A model generated the notes under the pieces. That model saw only the letters and a list, made by a program, of their open reading frames with translations. It did not search any database and was not told the origin of the DNA. Positions 11,388-22,929 of a stretch of DNA of 64,000 nucleotides are shown piece after piece (within the stretch, counting starts at the first letter, position 1; each line of letters opens with the position of its first letter). The DNA is from Bettongia penicillata ogilbyi. Lineage: Eukaryota > Chordata > Mammalia > Diprotodontia > Potoroidae. Both the position numbers and the translations under genes were made by a program. The DNA is taken from contig JAJHZJ010000221.1 in NCBI GenBank assembly GCA_023548195.1, forward strand, positions 1,364,001-1,428,000. The letters are read 5' to 3'.

Positions 11388-11612
11388 TGTGGAGTCAGGA
11401 AGGCTAGTCTTCCCGAGTTCAAATCTGGCCTCAGACACTAGCTCTTGGACTTCGGGCAAATCACTTCACCCTGTTGGCCTCAGTTTCCTCATCTTTAAAA
11501 TAAACTGGAGGAGAAAATGGCAAATCATTCCATTATCTTTGCCAAGAAAACCTTTAATGGAATCACAAAGAGTCAGACACAACTGAAAAAAATAGCAGAA
11601 CAACAGTAATAG
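11388..11612 (+). repeat. MAR1-like SINE
   Basis: A nearly complete copy: 'ggagtcaggaaggctagtct', 'ttcaaatctggcctcagac', 'cctcagtttcctcatcttt', then the tail 'gcaaatcattccattatct' and 'ttgccaagaaaacc', ending 'gagtcagacacaactg'. Confidence 0.88.
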
Positions 11613-11830
11613 TTGACATTTACATAGCGCTTCAAGGTTCCCAAAGTGCTTTTCCTATGGTAATTCATTTGATCCTTAAGCGTTTTTGTGAGGTAGATGC
11701 TATTATTATCCCCATTTTACAGATGAGGAAACTGAGGTACAGAGAGATTTGATGACTTGCCCAAAGTCACATGGCTAGTCGGTGTCTAAGGTAGGACTCC
11801 AACTCTGGTCTTCTTGACTCCGTGTACCAT
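11613..11830 (-). repeat. MIR/CORE-SINE, antisense
   Basis: The reversed CORE ('tttacatagcgcttcaagg', 'ttttgtgaggtagatgct') and body ('cccattttacagatgaggaa', 'gacttgcccaaagtcac') directly abut the preceding SINE. Confidence 0.88.
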
Positions 11831-11839
11831 ACTTTCTCC

Positions 11840-12400
11840 ACCACTGGCAGCACATTGGGGAATGACTGAACAAGTTGTGGTATATTATTGTGATAGAATG
11901 CTACTGTGCTATATGAAGTGATGAGTTCAATGATCTTAGAAAAACATGGATAAACTGGCATGAAATAATGAAGAGTAAAATAAGCAGAACCAAGAGAACA
12001 CTGTATACAGTAACAACAATATTGTTTTAAGAACAACTTGGAGTAACTAAGTCATTTAAAGACCCCAATAAACAACAAAGGACTTCTGAAGGAAGATGCT
12101 ATCTGCATCCAGAGAAAGAATTGATAAATAGAAGTATATATAAAATGGTTTTACATATATGTATGTGTACATGTCTATATATGTATACATATATATGCAT
12201 ATTTCTGTTTAATGGTAGCCATCTCTAGAGCCAGGTAGGGAAAGAGAACAAAAGGGGAAAAAGTAGTTACATGATTTAAGGAATAGCAAGTTGTACATAA
12301 TCATTTTGAATTTTCATGTACAATCACCTTTTTTCTTCTATTCTATTATGTTATGGAAATGCTTGTTTTATTTCTTAAGTTCAGAAGAAAAAAATTGTAA
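11840..12400 (+). mobile_element. Marsupial-type L1 3' end, copy 2
   Basis: It has 'ttggggaatgactgaacaag', 'ttgtggtatat', 'ctactgtgctatatga', 'gcagaaccaagagaacactg' and 'catccagagaaagaattgat', then the block shared with 2640-2935 and an A-rich end. This order is what I recall for marsupial L1 3' regions. Confidence 0.7.
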
Positions 12401-12451
12401 ATGAGCCTGGAAGGTTATAAAGACTCTTTTGATTACATTTCAACTTTTGCT

Positions 12452-12755
12452 TCAGGAGGCATGTACTTGGCATGAGACATGCTTGGGTTCAAATCCTAAC
12501 TTGACAAATCTATTCCCTGGGTGACCAAGTCTCTCCGGAAGGAAGGGGTTGGGAGGCAGTGGGATACACCAGATATACCACTTACTCAGGTTGGAGGATC
12601 TAGTCTCAAATCTTGCCTCTGATGCTCACCACCTTATAACTGTGGGTAGATCACTTTGCCTCCCTGGGCCTGTTTTCTCATCTATAAAATAGTGAGGGGT
12701 TAACCAGATGGTTTCAGAGGTTCCATCTAGCTCTAGACCTGTGATCTTCAAAGAT
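12452..12755 (+). repeat. Two adjacent MIR-family SINEs
   Basis: The first copy (to about 12545) has 'ttgggttcaaatcctaac'. The second has 'ttgcctctgatgctcacca', 'tcactttgcctccctgggc' and 'tcatctataaaatagtg', and ends 'ttccatctagctctag'. Confidence 0.7.
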
Positions 12756-12769
12756 TTCTTTCTGATCTA

Positions 12770-13440
12770 TTATTTCATGATCAAAGAGTCTATGAGAACC
12801 TGACTACACAGCATAATAGAGGCAAGAATGTTGGAATGGAAATACAGCTGAAATAGGACCCATCGTGAACATGTCCCATTATTACTGTAACACAAGAGAG
12901 ACCAATGACCCAAAATCATCTCCACGGCTACAAGTAGATTTTTTAAAATGCTCAGACAGTTTTTGCCATTTATCCCGTTTCCTAAATGGGAAGCTGCATT
13001 CTCTCTTGCTTGAAAACAATTTGCATATTTTTTCATTGCCTGTTCCTTACTCACAATAAACAATGCTGGGAGCGCCTGCCAAAAAAATGTCCAAATGCTA
13101 AACAGTTGCTATAATAGTTGCTATTGTGATGGCAACTTTGAGCTGTGGGCTTTCAAATTATAATCATCTTTTTTTTTTCTTTTAACAAAATGTACACAAC
13201 TTGATTGCTGTAATTATGATTGGGTAAGTCTTATCAAAATTCATGTCATTACTGCACAAAGGGGTGTCTTTAAATAAGCTTCTTTCAATGAGTGTTTATA
13301 TTTGTATTTATATTGTGAAGCAAGTGGCAGTGAAAGCTAATGGTAAACCATTAATTACCTACTATACATACAAATTATGGCATTGAAGTAAATAGATCAA
13401 CATAAATACATCAACAGTCAGCCTACTGCTAATCCTATGG
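12770..13440. promoter_or_regulatory. Candidate conserved non-coding element with SOX/POU/NFI-like motifs
   Basis: No repeat signature is visible across about 670 bp. It has a SOX-type AACAAT (13015-13020) abutting an octamer ATTTGCAT (13019-13026), further ACAAT/CATTG/ATTGT motifs at 13030-13130, and several NFI half-sites (TGCCA/TGGCA) at 12960-13130. Position is about 17 kb upstream of SLC1A3 exon 1. Enhancer function is inference; no conservation data were available. Confidence 0.4.
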
Positions 13441-13519
13441 GAGTTAAGAGTTGTGGAATGTCAGAGCTGGAACCGACCTTGGAGATTTAGTGAGCAACCA
13501 TTCATTAAGTATAGACTAG

Positions 13520-13620
13520 GGCAATTCCATTCAATGAGCCTTTATTAAGCCTGCCATGTACAAGGCAATGGGAGAAAGGACAAAAAACAAAGAAACAGTC
13601 CCTACCCTTTTTATATATGT
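13520..13620 (-). mobile_element. L2 3' end, antisense fragment
   Basis: It contains 'gagcctttattaagcctgcc', 'atgtacaaggcaatggg' and 'acaaagaaacagtccctac', the reversed L2 terminus. Confidence 0.65.
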
Positions 13621-13649
13621 GAAAGCTGGTTACGATGGAAGAGTTGGGA

Positions 13650-15942
13650 TACTCCTTGCGCCTGACTACCACTTCCAGACTTCTCTTCCACCACCATTGC
13701 TCAATAACCCCTCCTGCTTTGAAGTTCGTGGGATCCAAATCTATTCCCCAATCAAGAGTCTGATAGCTGTTACTACCCCTGTAATCTCCCCACCCCTCTC
13801 AGGACATATGCCTTTCTTCAACAAGTGCATAGCTTTTTTTCCACCCCAACTCTTCTTTCATGCTAAAGGATTTCAACTACATCATTTCCTCATGCTGTTC
13901 AGTTCCCAGGACCTACTTCTCTCTTTTGCCTCAGCTGCACACAGAGAGGACCATACCTTTAATCTTGCCGTTATTCACAAATGTTGTGCTCCCTGTTCAT
14001 GAATTCCAAAATTTCTTTATCTGATTATAATGCTTTATTATTCACTCTTTCCTTCTGCCTTAAGACCCCTAACCCTATCCTTCATCTTCACTGTGACCTC
14101 CAATCCTCTTGCTTCTCAGTTCTTTCCCAGGTCATTAACCCAGCACTGTGTATACTCACTTTTCTTACCTTTATCTACCCATTGATAAAGTAGTTCAACA
14201 CTATATGCCATACACTTGCATCTCTTGACCCTTTGTCCTACCATCAATCATGCCTTGCCAAAATATGAATTATTCCCACTATCCATTGTCTTTGCTTCCC
14301 TTCGCATGCAGCTAAGTGGAATAGGAGAAGATCACAAAACCATGCTGACTAATACAAATTTATATAACAAAATCTCAAGTAGACTTCATCTCAGCAAGGC
14401 AAGTCTTTCATACCTCCCTAATAAATTCACTATCTATCACACTAACCATCGCAGATTTTCTAAACCTTTTCGTGGTTCCTGAAGCCTCATATGGTATCCC
14501 CCTCCCTCCGTCTTCTTAGCCCAGGACCTTGCCCCATACTTCACCAAAAAATTGGAACCCTTGGGCAAGAAGTCCTTCATCTCCCCTTCTCCTCATCTCA
14601 TATCACTCAGATGCCTTCTCCCATGGTTTCCTACTTCACCCTTGACTCAAATGAAATAGCCCTTCTTCTTGCTAAGGCAAACTCCTCTAGATGGACCTTT
14701 CACCTGATTCCATGCTGTCTTTCCCAGTAGATTTCCCCCTCCAGCTTTCCTACTTTTTCACTAATCTTTATTCTTTCTCTATGAGCTTTCCAAGAAACTT
14801 TCCCAAGTTTCTGTATGCAATTTCCCAAGAAACTGCATACAAGTATCATTACTTTTCTGCTATCTTAAAAAAAATCCCTCACTTGAATCAACCATCCCCA
14901 TTCTCTATCATCCCTTATCATTCTTCTCTTTCATGGCACACCACCTTGAAAAAAAATATCTTTCTCTGATTGGTACTTTCCACTTTTCTCTCACTGTCTT
15001 TCACAACATCTTCAGTTTATTTTCAGCCTCATCATTGAACAGAAGCCACTCTCCCCAAAGTTCCCAATGATATTTTAATTGCCAAATGGAATGACTTTTT
15101 CCCAAGCCATATTCTTCTTGACCTTTTTGCAACCTTTGACATTGTTGATCTCCATGTTCTCCTAGGTGTTCTCCTTAGGTTTTTATAACATCGTTTTCTC
15201 TCTCCAAGTTCTCCTTCTACCTGTCTGACTGCTCCTTCGTGGTGTCTCTTGTCGCACCTTCTTCAAGGTCACAACCACTAACTACAGGTAGCACCTAAGG
15301 CTCTGTCCTGGGCTCTCTTCTTTTCTAAATCTATACAGTCTCATTTAATGGTCTCATTAGCTCCCATGAGTTCCTCATTCCTATGCAGATGATTCTCAGA
15401 TCTATTTATCCAGCCCTAACTTCTCTCCTAACCTCTAAATTCTCATCACCAGTTGCCTATTAGACAACTCAAACTTTATCTTCCATAGACCCCTTAACTT
15501 TAAATGTCCAAAATAGAACTCATCATCACTCTTCAGTCTTCCCTTCCTCCCAACTTCCCTATTGCTATGGAAGGAACCGCCATCTTCTTAGTCACACAAA
15601 TCATAACCTTGTTGTCATCCTCAACTCCACCCCCACTCAATTCATATAGTAAATCTTTGGATAAGACTTGTCATCTCTACCTCCACAACATCCTTTGTAC
15701 ATCTTCATGGATTCTCTTTGATGTATCCCCTTCTCTCCATTCACATGACCACCCCCCTGGTATAGATCTGTATCACCTCATACCTAAGCTACTGCTATAG
15801 ACTTTCAATTGGTCTCTCTATTCATATCTCTCCCATTCCAATTATTACTTCATTCAGTTACCAAAGTGATATTTCTAAAGCACAGGTCTGATCACATTAC
15901 CCTCCCCGTTCCCCCCCACTCCCCCACCCCCGCCCCGAGCCG

Positions 15943-16000
<58 letters not shown>

Positions 16001-16190
16001 TCACTCAATAAACTGTAATGACTTTCTACTACTTTGATGATGGACTTGAAAATCCTTATTTTGACTTTCAAAGCCCTCCACAACCTCAACCTTTCTTACT
16101 TTTGTAGTAATCTTATGCTTTACTTTCCTGTCTCATACTCTAAGACCCAGTAAAACTGGCCTTCTCCTTTGTTTCTAGTTTTTCACTAGC
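13650..16190 (+). mobile_element. L2 LINE, about 2.5 kb, endonuclease C-part to near 3' end
   Basis: The order is colinear with L2. Around 13720 the frame reads FEVRGIQIY followed by SLIAV, like the L2 endonuclease. Near 15135 the sequence encodes AFDIVDLHVLL, the usual RT 'FDTVDH' region, and 15382-15393 encodes the catalytic YADD. Later come the 'actcatcatcactcttcagt' and 'aagcacaggtctgatcac' blocks. Frameshifts and stops break it. Several long open frames (for example 13556-14002 and 15504-15800) are pieces of it, not genes. A CA microsatellite interrupts it near the 3' end. Confidence 0.82.
15944..15996. repeat. (CA)26 microsatellite
   Basis: A pure 53-bp CA run following a C-rich stretch (15905-15940). 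It is the longest uninterrupted CA array in the window and is probably polymorphic. Confidence 0.97.
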
Positions 16191-17285
16191 ATAAAAAGTA
16201 CTGCTGTAAGTATTCAGCTATACATAAGCCATTTATCTCTGTCTTTGGCATCCAAGGGGCATATGCCCAGTAATGAGATCTCTAGATTAGAAGGCATGGA
16301 CATTCCAGAGCTTTTTTTTTGGCATAACTCCTAATTGCTTTCCAGAATGATTGAATCAATTCACAATTCCATCAATAGCATATTAGGGTAACTGTCTTTT
16401 GGCAATTTTTCTAACATTGACTATGCCCATTCCTTGCCTTTTTTGTCATTTAACTGAGTGAGTAAAATCTCAAAATTATCTTGTTTTACATTTCTCTGAT
16501 TAGCAGTGATTCACAGAAATATTTCACATGAATGTTAATTGTTTGTAATTTTTCCTTTGAGAACTGTATCTTTTGATCATTTATCCAGTGATGATGGCTC
16601 TTGGTCAAATATGCTTCTATTAATTGCATCACTAGGACATCAAAAGTTTATTAAAGATATTTAATACAAAGATTAAGTTTATTTTCTTATCCTAGTTGCA
16701 CTAATTTTGTTCAGATAAAAGTCTCTCAATTCAAGTATTCCCCTAATTTTTTTTTTATTTCTTCTGTTCATATGAACGATGTTAATTTTTTTAATTTTGG
16801 AAGTTTAATTTTCCTCTTTCTTCATTTTGATTAGGTTATCTGGATTTTGCGAGTTTTTTTCTTCAAAGAACAAACTTTTAGTTTGATCAATTCTTTAGTC
16901 GTTTTGTCTTTCTTTTTTCCCTATTTCTCCTCTAATTTTTAAATTTTACTTTTTTTGTGCTGATTGTGGGTTTAGTGGTTGATTTTCCAGTTTTCTAAAC
17001 TGCAAATTTAGTTCATTCATCCTCTCATCTTGTTAATAATGTATGTTCACAGAGATAAGATTTTTACTCTGAGGACTTCTTTAGTTGCATTACAGAAATT
17101 TTGGCATGTTGTCCCATCATTATCATTCTTTTTCACATAGCTATTAGTTGATGCTATGTTTTTTATTCCCTTTGGCCTACTCATTATTCAGGGTATTTTT
17201 GTTAATATTCCACTTAGTTCTATGTCATTTGCTTGTGTTCTCTGAATTATTATTTTTACTGCTATTAGGTCTGTTGTCTACAGGA
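16170..17285 (-). mobile_element. L1 LINE, antisense
   Basis: It reads as reversed L1: 'gctttccagaatgattgaat', 'tcacaattccatcaatagca' and 'ttgatcatttatccag', then T-rich reversed ORF2 with 'aaacttttagtttgatcaat' and 'aattatttttactg'. Many stops in all frames. The related block near 16180-16300 recurs at about 28990-29110. Confidence 0.72.
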
Positions 17286-17299
17286 TATTAAGGAGGAGA

Positions 17300-17610
17300 T
17301 TGTTCTACAAGTAACTAGAGATGAAGATCTGCACATTGGAGGAGAAGAGAAATCAGGCCCAGACTTAGAAATATGGGAATCATTTATATAGTAGTAGCTG
17401 CAAAAGCATAAGAATAAATAAGATTGACATTAAAAAGAATTTAAAGAGAGGAGGGAAGAAGACGACTAGAACCCTGAAGAAAATTCCTCTTAAAGATTTA
17501 GGACAATGTTAAGAAATTTGGATTCCGTTAAGTAGGTAATACCCACTAAAGTGGTGCAGAGGAATGAGATGATCAGCTCTGTGTGTAAGGAAAATTAGTC
17601 AGGGAGCCAT
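17300..17610 (-). mobile_element. L2 fragments, antisense
   Basis: 'cagacttagaaatatgggaa' and 'catttatatagtagtagctg', then 'gaatgagatgatcagctctg' match reversed L2 RT and 3' segments. Confidence 0.5.
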
Positions 17611-17689
17611 ATGAAGGCTTAAAGATTTAAAGATAAGGAAGAAAGAGAGGAGACAAATTAATTTGATCCATGGGTGTGCTAGAGCCAGC

Positions 17690-18040
17690 TTGAGAACTGA
17701 TTATTAAATTTTCCGTCTGAACATTTGCACCTCAGAAATCTACAAATACTACAGATCAGATCTTGAGTTGTTGCTTTGCTGATTAACTAGACTTAAGAAT
17801 GGAATTGATTGTATTCTAAATCAGGAAATGCCTTGCTACTGATGTGCAAGTCATTCCTGAACCAGCTGCCTGTGATCAGACCACCAGCTTCTTAGATCAA
17901 TGACCAAAAGAGGTACAAAGGTAGAAAAAAATAGATTTGTTAATAATGCACATTAAATTAAAAAGTCTGACTTGTATATGATTTTTTTTCCAGAGTAGAG
18001 GTTGTTAAACATTTACCAGACCATCCCTGATTGGATCTCT
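17690..18040 (+). repeat. Unclassified dispersed repeat A, copy 2 (with extra internal segment)
   Basis: It is colinear with copies 1 and 3, including 'cacctcagaaatctacaaat' and 'ttgttaaacatttaccaga'. About 110 bp in its middle (17820-17920) match 21170-21300 ('ttactgatgt', 'tcctgaa.caactgcct'), so either it is the fuller copy or another element is nested in it. Confidence 0.5.
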
Positions 18041-18079
18041 AATCCAATACCCTCATTTTATAGATTTCACTGCACAAAA

Positions 18080-18420
18080 CACATGGTATAGTTGAAAGAA
18101 CTTGGGAAAAATAAACTTTGAGATGGGAAAGATAAGCAAGATTGCCTTTGTCATTAAAGAGCAATAATGTGCCCTTCTCTGAGCCTCAGTTCCTTATTCT
18201 GTAAAATGTGGAGGGGAGGCAAGAGTGGGGGAGAGGTAGATGCCCTCTACCTGCATTCCAATCTAAATTTCTATGATTTGTGGAATTCTTTGACTTGTAG
18301 ATAGAATCACTCATTCAATAAACATTTATTAACCACTTTGTATGTGCCAGGAACTGTGCTAGGCAAAGAAAATATAAAACAGCTGAATTGAGAAAGAATC
18401 AAATCGCCATTACTCATGTT
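18080..18420. repeat. MIR (+) followed by antisense L2 3' end
   Basis: 18080-18280 holds 'gcccttctctgagcctcagt' and 'ccttattctgtaaaatgtgg'. 18300-18400 holds 'caataaacatttattaacca' and 'tatgtgccaggaactgtgct', a reversed L2 end. Confidence 0.65.
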
Positions 18421-19795
18421 TCTTGTCTGTGTAATTTATAATAAATCACTGAAGCCATATATTAAGGGTGGGGGAGGGGAGAGGATAAGTACAGATCAGG
18501 AAACCTGCAGTGATGCTATTCTGGCAGGATACTTTTTGAAAAATTCATGAGTCAATAAGTAATACTAATCCTGAAGTACCATGACATAGGAGGTTGAGGT
18601 CAGGTCTCTAGTCATGAAAAACTGGGCTCAAGTAGGTTTTCTTGTTGGCCTTATAACCCTGGGGCAAGCCAATTTAACCTATAAATTGTAGCTCAGGTGT
18701 CAACTTACACTGGAAGAGGGAGTCTACACACAGAGTCCCTTTGCTAAATTATGTCTAGAAAAAGAATAATAATGATGAATACAAATATGTTGGTGTTTTT
18801 ATATTGCAAAGCACAGAGAGCAGTTTGGTAGAGTATGGTGCTGGCCTTTGATTTCTGAAGCCCTGGGCTCATTTCCTTCCTACATTTAGTAACCATGTGA
18901 CTCTGGGAAAGACACTTAGTCACTGAGTACTTCAGGCAAGGCCCTGGGATTGATCAAACCAGATGGGTTCTAGAGTCCACAGAAGAAGTGTCTCAAACTG
19001 ATGGCATCAAAAAAGCAGTACATGATAACAAAATACTTTATCAATTATCTCACGTATACCATTATTTTTCTATAAGAAACAAAGAATATGAGACTTTAAT
19101 GAACTGATGTAGCACACAAATAAAAAGAATGCTCAAAAGAAGCCCGACTCTGAGTAACTGAAATAACCAATCCTGTCCTCTGAAAATATATAATGAAAGA
19201 CAGCTCCCTGCTGAATAGTATGGAGGGTGGGGGAAACAATGTTGCATATATTGTCAAACCACTGATCTTTTTATCTTACTTGTTACTCACTGTTTTCTTT
19301 GTTAATGCTGGTGGAGGATGGAGATCCTGAGAGGCCATATTCAAAAGAGGCTAATTTTATAATAAAAGGTATCACTAAGGCCTTTGAAATTTTTAAACTA
19401 AAAAAACAGACTATATAAAATAAATAAACATCTCATCTGATCCTCACAACTTGTGAGTCACAAAATGTAGGAGATTAGGAAATTCAGGCTCTGAAATTAA
19501 TTCAAATGATCTGAATAAATCTATTTCTAATTACTGTTCTAACCCAGAACCTGAAATTCTACTTGGGAAACAGAAGCGGGGACAGGGACAGAAAAGGATA
19601 TGTTGATTTCAAGCATGGGGAACAGTTCATATGGAGTCAGGCATGGCAGCAAGAGATAGACTGGGGAACTAAGTGCTGTTCAGGTTTGACTGAGACATAG
19701 AAGAGTAGTTTAAAATAAGATTGGAAAGTAATGTGAAGCAATGTGTGTAGATGGCATTAGATGTCATAGATCATTCGCACAAAATCCTATTCTGA
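18420..19795. other. Mostly unrecognised intergenic DNA with one MIR fragment
   Basis: A MIR-like piece lies at 18830-18975 ('ccatgtgactctgggaaaga'). The rest shows no repeat or gene I can name. Confidence 0.45.
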
Positions 19796-19940
19796 TAGAA
19801 TTGAGGGTTAGGGTTAGAGTTTAGGGTTAGGGTTAGGGTTAGGGTTAAGGTTTGGGTTAGAATCGAGCACATTTAGGGTTAGGGTTAGGGTTAGGGTTGG
19901 GTTAGGGTTAGAATCGAGGGTTAGGGTTAAGGTTAGGGTT
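19796..19940 (+). repeat. Interstitial telomeric repeat array (TTAGGG)n
   Basis: The G-rich strand runs left to right on the + strand. Runs of GGGTTA hexamers (about 17 recognisable, some with one-base changes) are interrupted by TAGAATTGAG (19796-19805) and TAGAATCGAG (19858-19867 and 19909-19918). The array lies about 10.6 kb upstream of SLC1A3 exon 1. Such arrays are known at many internal sites in vertebrate chromosomes, including marsupials. Confidence 0.95.
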
Positions 19941-20690
19941 GTCGTATTATGACATGGAGGTGACCCTAGGTTCTCAAAAGCTATTCCCAGTAGAGGGAAA
20001 GCTCTGGCACGTACTTCTGTTGGAGAAAGACTTCAAGCATAGTTCAGAAGACTGAGTTTCATTTCAGAGAACCAGTCTAGCTTATGTCTCTCAGGCTCAT
20101 AATCTCTAGGTTGTCCACCTGGTGATGAATTCTTTGGCCATGGCAACCTATGAAACAAAGAAAAATATAAAATGGCCCATGATCTTGTTTGACTCCCTTT
20201 TGTTTTTGCAGGAAAAAATAATACAAAACAGGGCAGAGAATGCTGACAATCATATAGTTTTCAGATATCCGGAAACTTAAAACACAGAGCTGTTGGCAGT
20301 CCAGATGCGAGATCCTTGTCCAGTGACTAATGCGTAGACATGAAGAAACTGAATCCCATAAATCTTAACATTATTGCTATAAACAAAACCAAAATAAAGA
20401 AGCTGTAGTTAAATTAAGGGATGGTTCAGATTCTCCTATGAGAGATAAAGGAGTTGGAGGGGTTGGTTTTATAGTGAGTCCACAGACCACGAGAAACACT
20501 ATTTTATAGGACTTTTGGTCATTTCGTATGTCAGTTCATGATAAATTTTTGCTAAAAGATCACTGTAAAAATAATTATAGCTTATGCACCTGTCTGATGC
20601 AAGGGATTTAGAGGTAGAAAAATTCTATGAAGAATTATGTAAGATTTAAATTAAATAAAATATTTGGTTATTTCAATGAAAATGTGGGGA
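19941..20690. other. Intergenic, no recognised feature
   Basis: AT-rich sequence without a clear SINE or LINE signature. It flanks the telomeric array on the right. Confidence 0.45.
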
Positions 20691-21035
20691 AAGGTTAGGA
20701 TTAGGAGAAACCTTGGCAAAGAACTCATGAAGAAGCATGCTACCCACCTCTAAAGAAGTGATATTGTCTAAAGACAGAAAGAAGCATACTATTTTTCCAC
20801 TTTCATTCTTTTTTTGTTGTTTTTGTTGGAATGTTCTTGTGCAAAATGACTAATATAGAAATGTTTTACATGACTGCATATGTATAACCCACATTGGATC
20901 AAAGAGGGAGATGGGAGAGGAAAAAGGAAGCAGGGATAGAATTTGGAGCTTAAAACTTTTTTGAAAAAATGTTTTAAAATTGTTTTGACATGTAATTGGG
21001 GAAGAAACATTATTTTAAAAAAAGAAAATATGGAT
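20690..21035 (+). mobile_element. Marsupial-type L1 3' UTR
   Basis: It contains 'agaagcatgctacccacctc', 'atgttttacatgactgcata', 'gaatttggagcttaaaact', 'gttttgacatgtaattgggg' and an A-rich end. A related block is at 25130-25480. Confidence 0.65.
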
Positions 21036-21169
21036 CATTAATAAGGAAAAAGACATAGACTACACAGCAGCAGCCTTACACATATGTAAGCAATATTTTC
21101 TTTGAGAAAAGAATAAAATGATTCTAGACATGGAAACACAGAATGATATTACAAAAAAATGAAATTGAT

Positions 21170-21330
21170 TTTAACAGACAAGAAAGGACTTGTTACTGAT
21201 GTGGGAGCCACTCCTGAATCAACTGCCTATAGTAAGAGTTTCAACTTATTAGAACAAAAACCAAAAGTGAGATAAAGCTAAACTAATAAGAATAAGATAG
21301 AATATTCAATTTAAATGTCATCATTCTGAT
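21170..21330 (+). repeat. Repeat A internal segment, separate copy
   Basis: It matches the internal segment of copy 2 (17820-17940) in order over about 120 bp, diverged. Confidence 0.45.
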
Positions 21331-21589
21331 CTATTTAAACAAATTATTGATGATGAAAAATGGGATATGGATAGAAGAAAAGACATAGACACAGACTATG
21401 CAGAAATTAACAAATGTAAAGCAGTTACTAGGGCAATGTTGATTTAGAATATTAATTCTTTGCTAAACCATACAGATAGGCAGTAGTAGTGGAGGAAAAA
21501 AGAAGTTAAAGAAAGTTTAGTAAGAGACTCAACTAAGCAAGGTCATCTTGAGAGTATTAAAGTATGAAATTGCAAAGAAAACAGCCATC

Positions 21590-21890
21590 AACAACAAAAG
21601 TATCCATGAAGATATTTATGATAAACTCTGTTCACCATCAGAGGTAGGTATGCCACATTTAGATTCTGACATCATAGCCCTCGATGTGCTGCTAGAAAAA
21701 TAATGGAAAGGACACCGAAAATAATAGATGGGAAAAGCAGCTAAACCAGAGCAAATACCCTCAAAAGATGTTTGTGCTGGTCACCGCATGGTTGGGAAGT
21801 CCTTGAGAAAATAATTTGAAAGGTATCTGAAGGAAAAGGTAATGCTTAAACCAAGGAGAGAAACATCACAGATCTCATTAATTTGGGGGA
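21590..21890 (+). mobile_element. Possible RTE-type LINE remnant
   Basis: Broken frames near 21735-21890 read GKSSKPEQIPSKD and later FERYLKEKVM, resembling the 'GKA.G.D.IP.E' and following helix region of RTE/BovB reverse transcriptases. Stops and shifts are present. The family call is tentative. Confidence 0.35.
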
Positions 21891-22019
21891 GTTTTGTTTC
21901 TGTTTTTTAATTTATTTTATTTTGTGGAAATGAGTCCTACATTAGTTTTTTAAATAGTGATGAAAAATATCAACAAATATGAATCTATATACTTGTTTCC
22001 CTATCTACACAAACATTTC

Positions 22020-22265
22020 GTGAGGAGGAAAGAAAAAAGCATTTATTAATCATGTGTGCTAAGTATTTTCCAAATACTATTTCATTTGATCCTCATAACA
22101 ACCCTATGAGGGAGGTATATAATTATTATCCCCATTTTAGAGTAAAAGAAACTGAGGTGGACCAGATAAATGACTCACCCAGGGTCACAGATCTAGTAAG
22201 TGTCTGAGACTGAATTTGGACTCAGATTTTCCTCATTCCAGGCTCTATTTTCTGTGTCACCTAGC
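22020..22265 (-). repeat. MIR/CORE-SINE, antisense
   Basis: It contains 'catttgatcctcataacaac', 'tatgagggaggtatataatt', 'aaagaaactgaggtggacc', 'cccagggtcacagatctag' and a 'ctctattttctgtgtcacct' head. Confidence 0.88.
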
Positions 22266-22439
22266 CAGGCATCCTCAAAGACAGTCTTAGTAGGGAACAG
22301 GCAAGCTTTAGCAGTTATATTCTCTGTACTCAATCCATTATCTGATTAGCTGTACCACATTTTTCAAAGAACCCTACTATATATAACGCATGAGTTGTGC
22401 ATTGGGTTTTACTGTCTTCTTTTAACGGCATTGTGGCAC

Positions 22440-22915
22440 TACTCATGATCTACTTCTCTATTTAGAGAGTACTTCCCAGCTCGATACTCCTCTAACCCAG
22501 CTCAGCTCCTGCCTCTGGTCTGCCTCTCCAATGATCTTCTCATGATAGCGCTGCCTCAACTTTGGCAGCCTCTTCCTTTGACTCATCATCTCCTTTTCAG
22601 AACTTCCATTTGAGGAAGTACCTAATCCAGTCAAGCTCACTTCTAACCTTGCGGAGCAACTAACTCTCTGAACTACACCTCCCCCCACTCCTTCACACAG
22701 CACATAACACATAGTAAACACTTAATGAATGCTTGTTTTTTCCTTCCTCCCTTTCTCTCTCCCTCCCTCTTTTCTATTTTATGTGTTTGCCCACACTAAT
22801 TTAAATTCCTTGTGAGAAGAGACTGTCTTTTTGCTTATCTGTATTTCCAGAGCCGAACACAGTGCCTGACACATAGCAAGCACTTAAAAACGGCTGATAG
22901 AAACTGATCACCTCT
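22440..22915 (+). mobile_element. L2 3' ends (two overlapping copies)
   Basis: 'acagcacataacacatag' with 'taaacacttaatgaatgctt' (to 22740) and then 'ccttgtgagaagagactgtc', 'cagtgcctgacacatagc' and 'aagcacttaaaaacgg' (to 22910) show the L2 terminus twice. Confidence 0.75.
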
Positions 22916-22929
22916 CTAATCCCAGATTC

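Noticed and set aside
13556..14002. 148-codon open frame on the + strand
   Set aside because: Its middle matches the L2 endonuclease (FEVR...), and its start lies in an antisense L2 end. It is transposon debris.
14813..14840. 12-bp hairpin (GTATGCAATTTC / GAAACTGCATAC)
   Set aside because: It lies within the L2 remnant next to near-repeated 'ttcccaag' phrases. Best explained as local slippage, with no reason to expect function.
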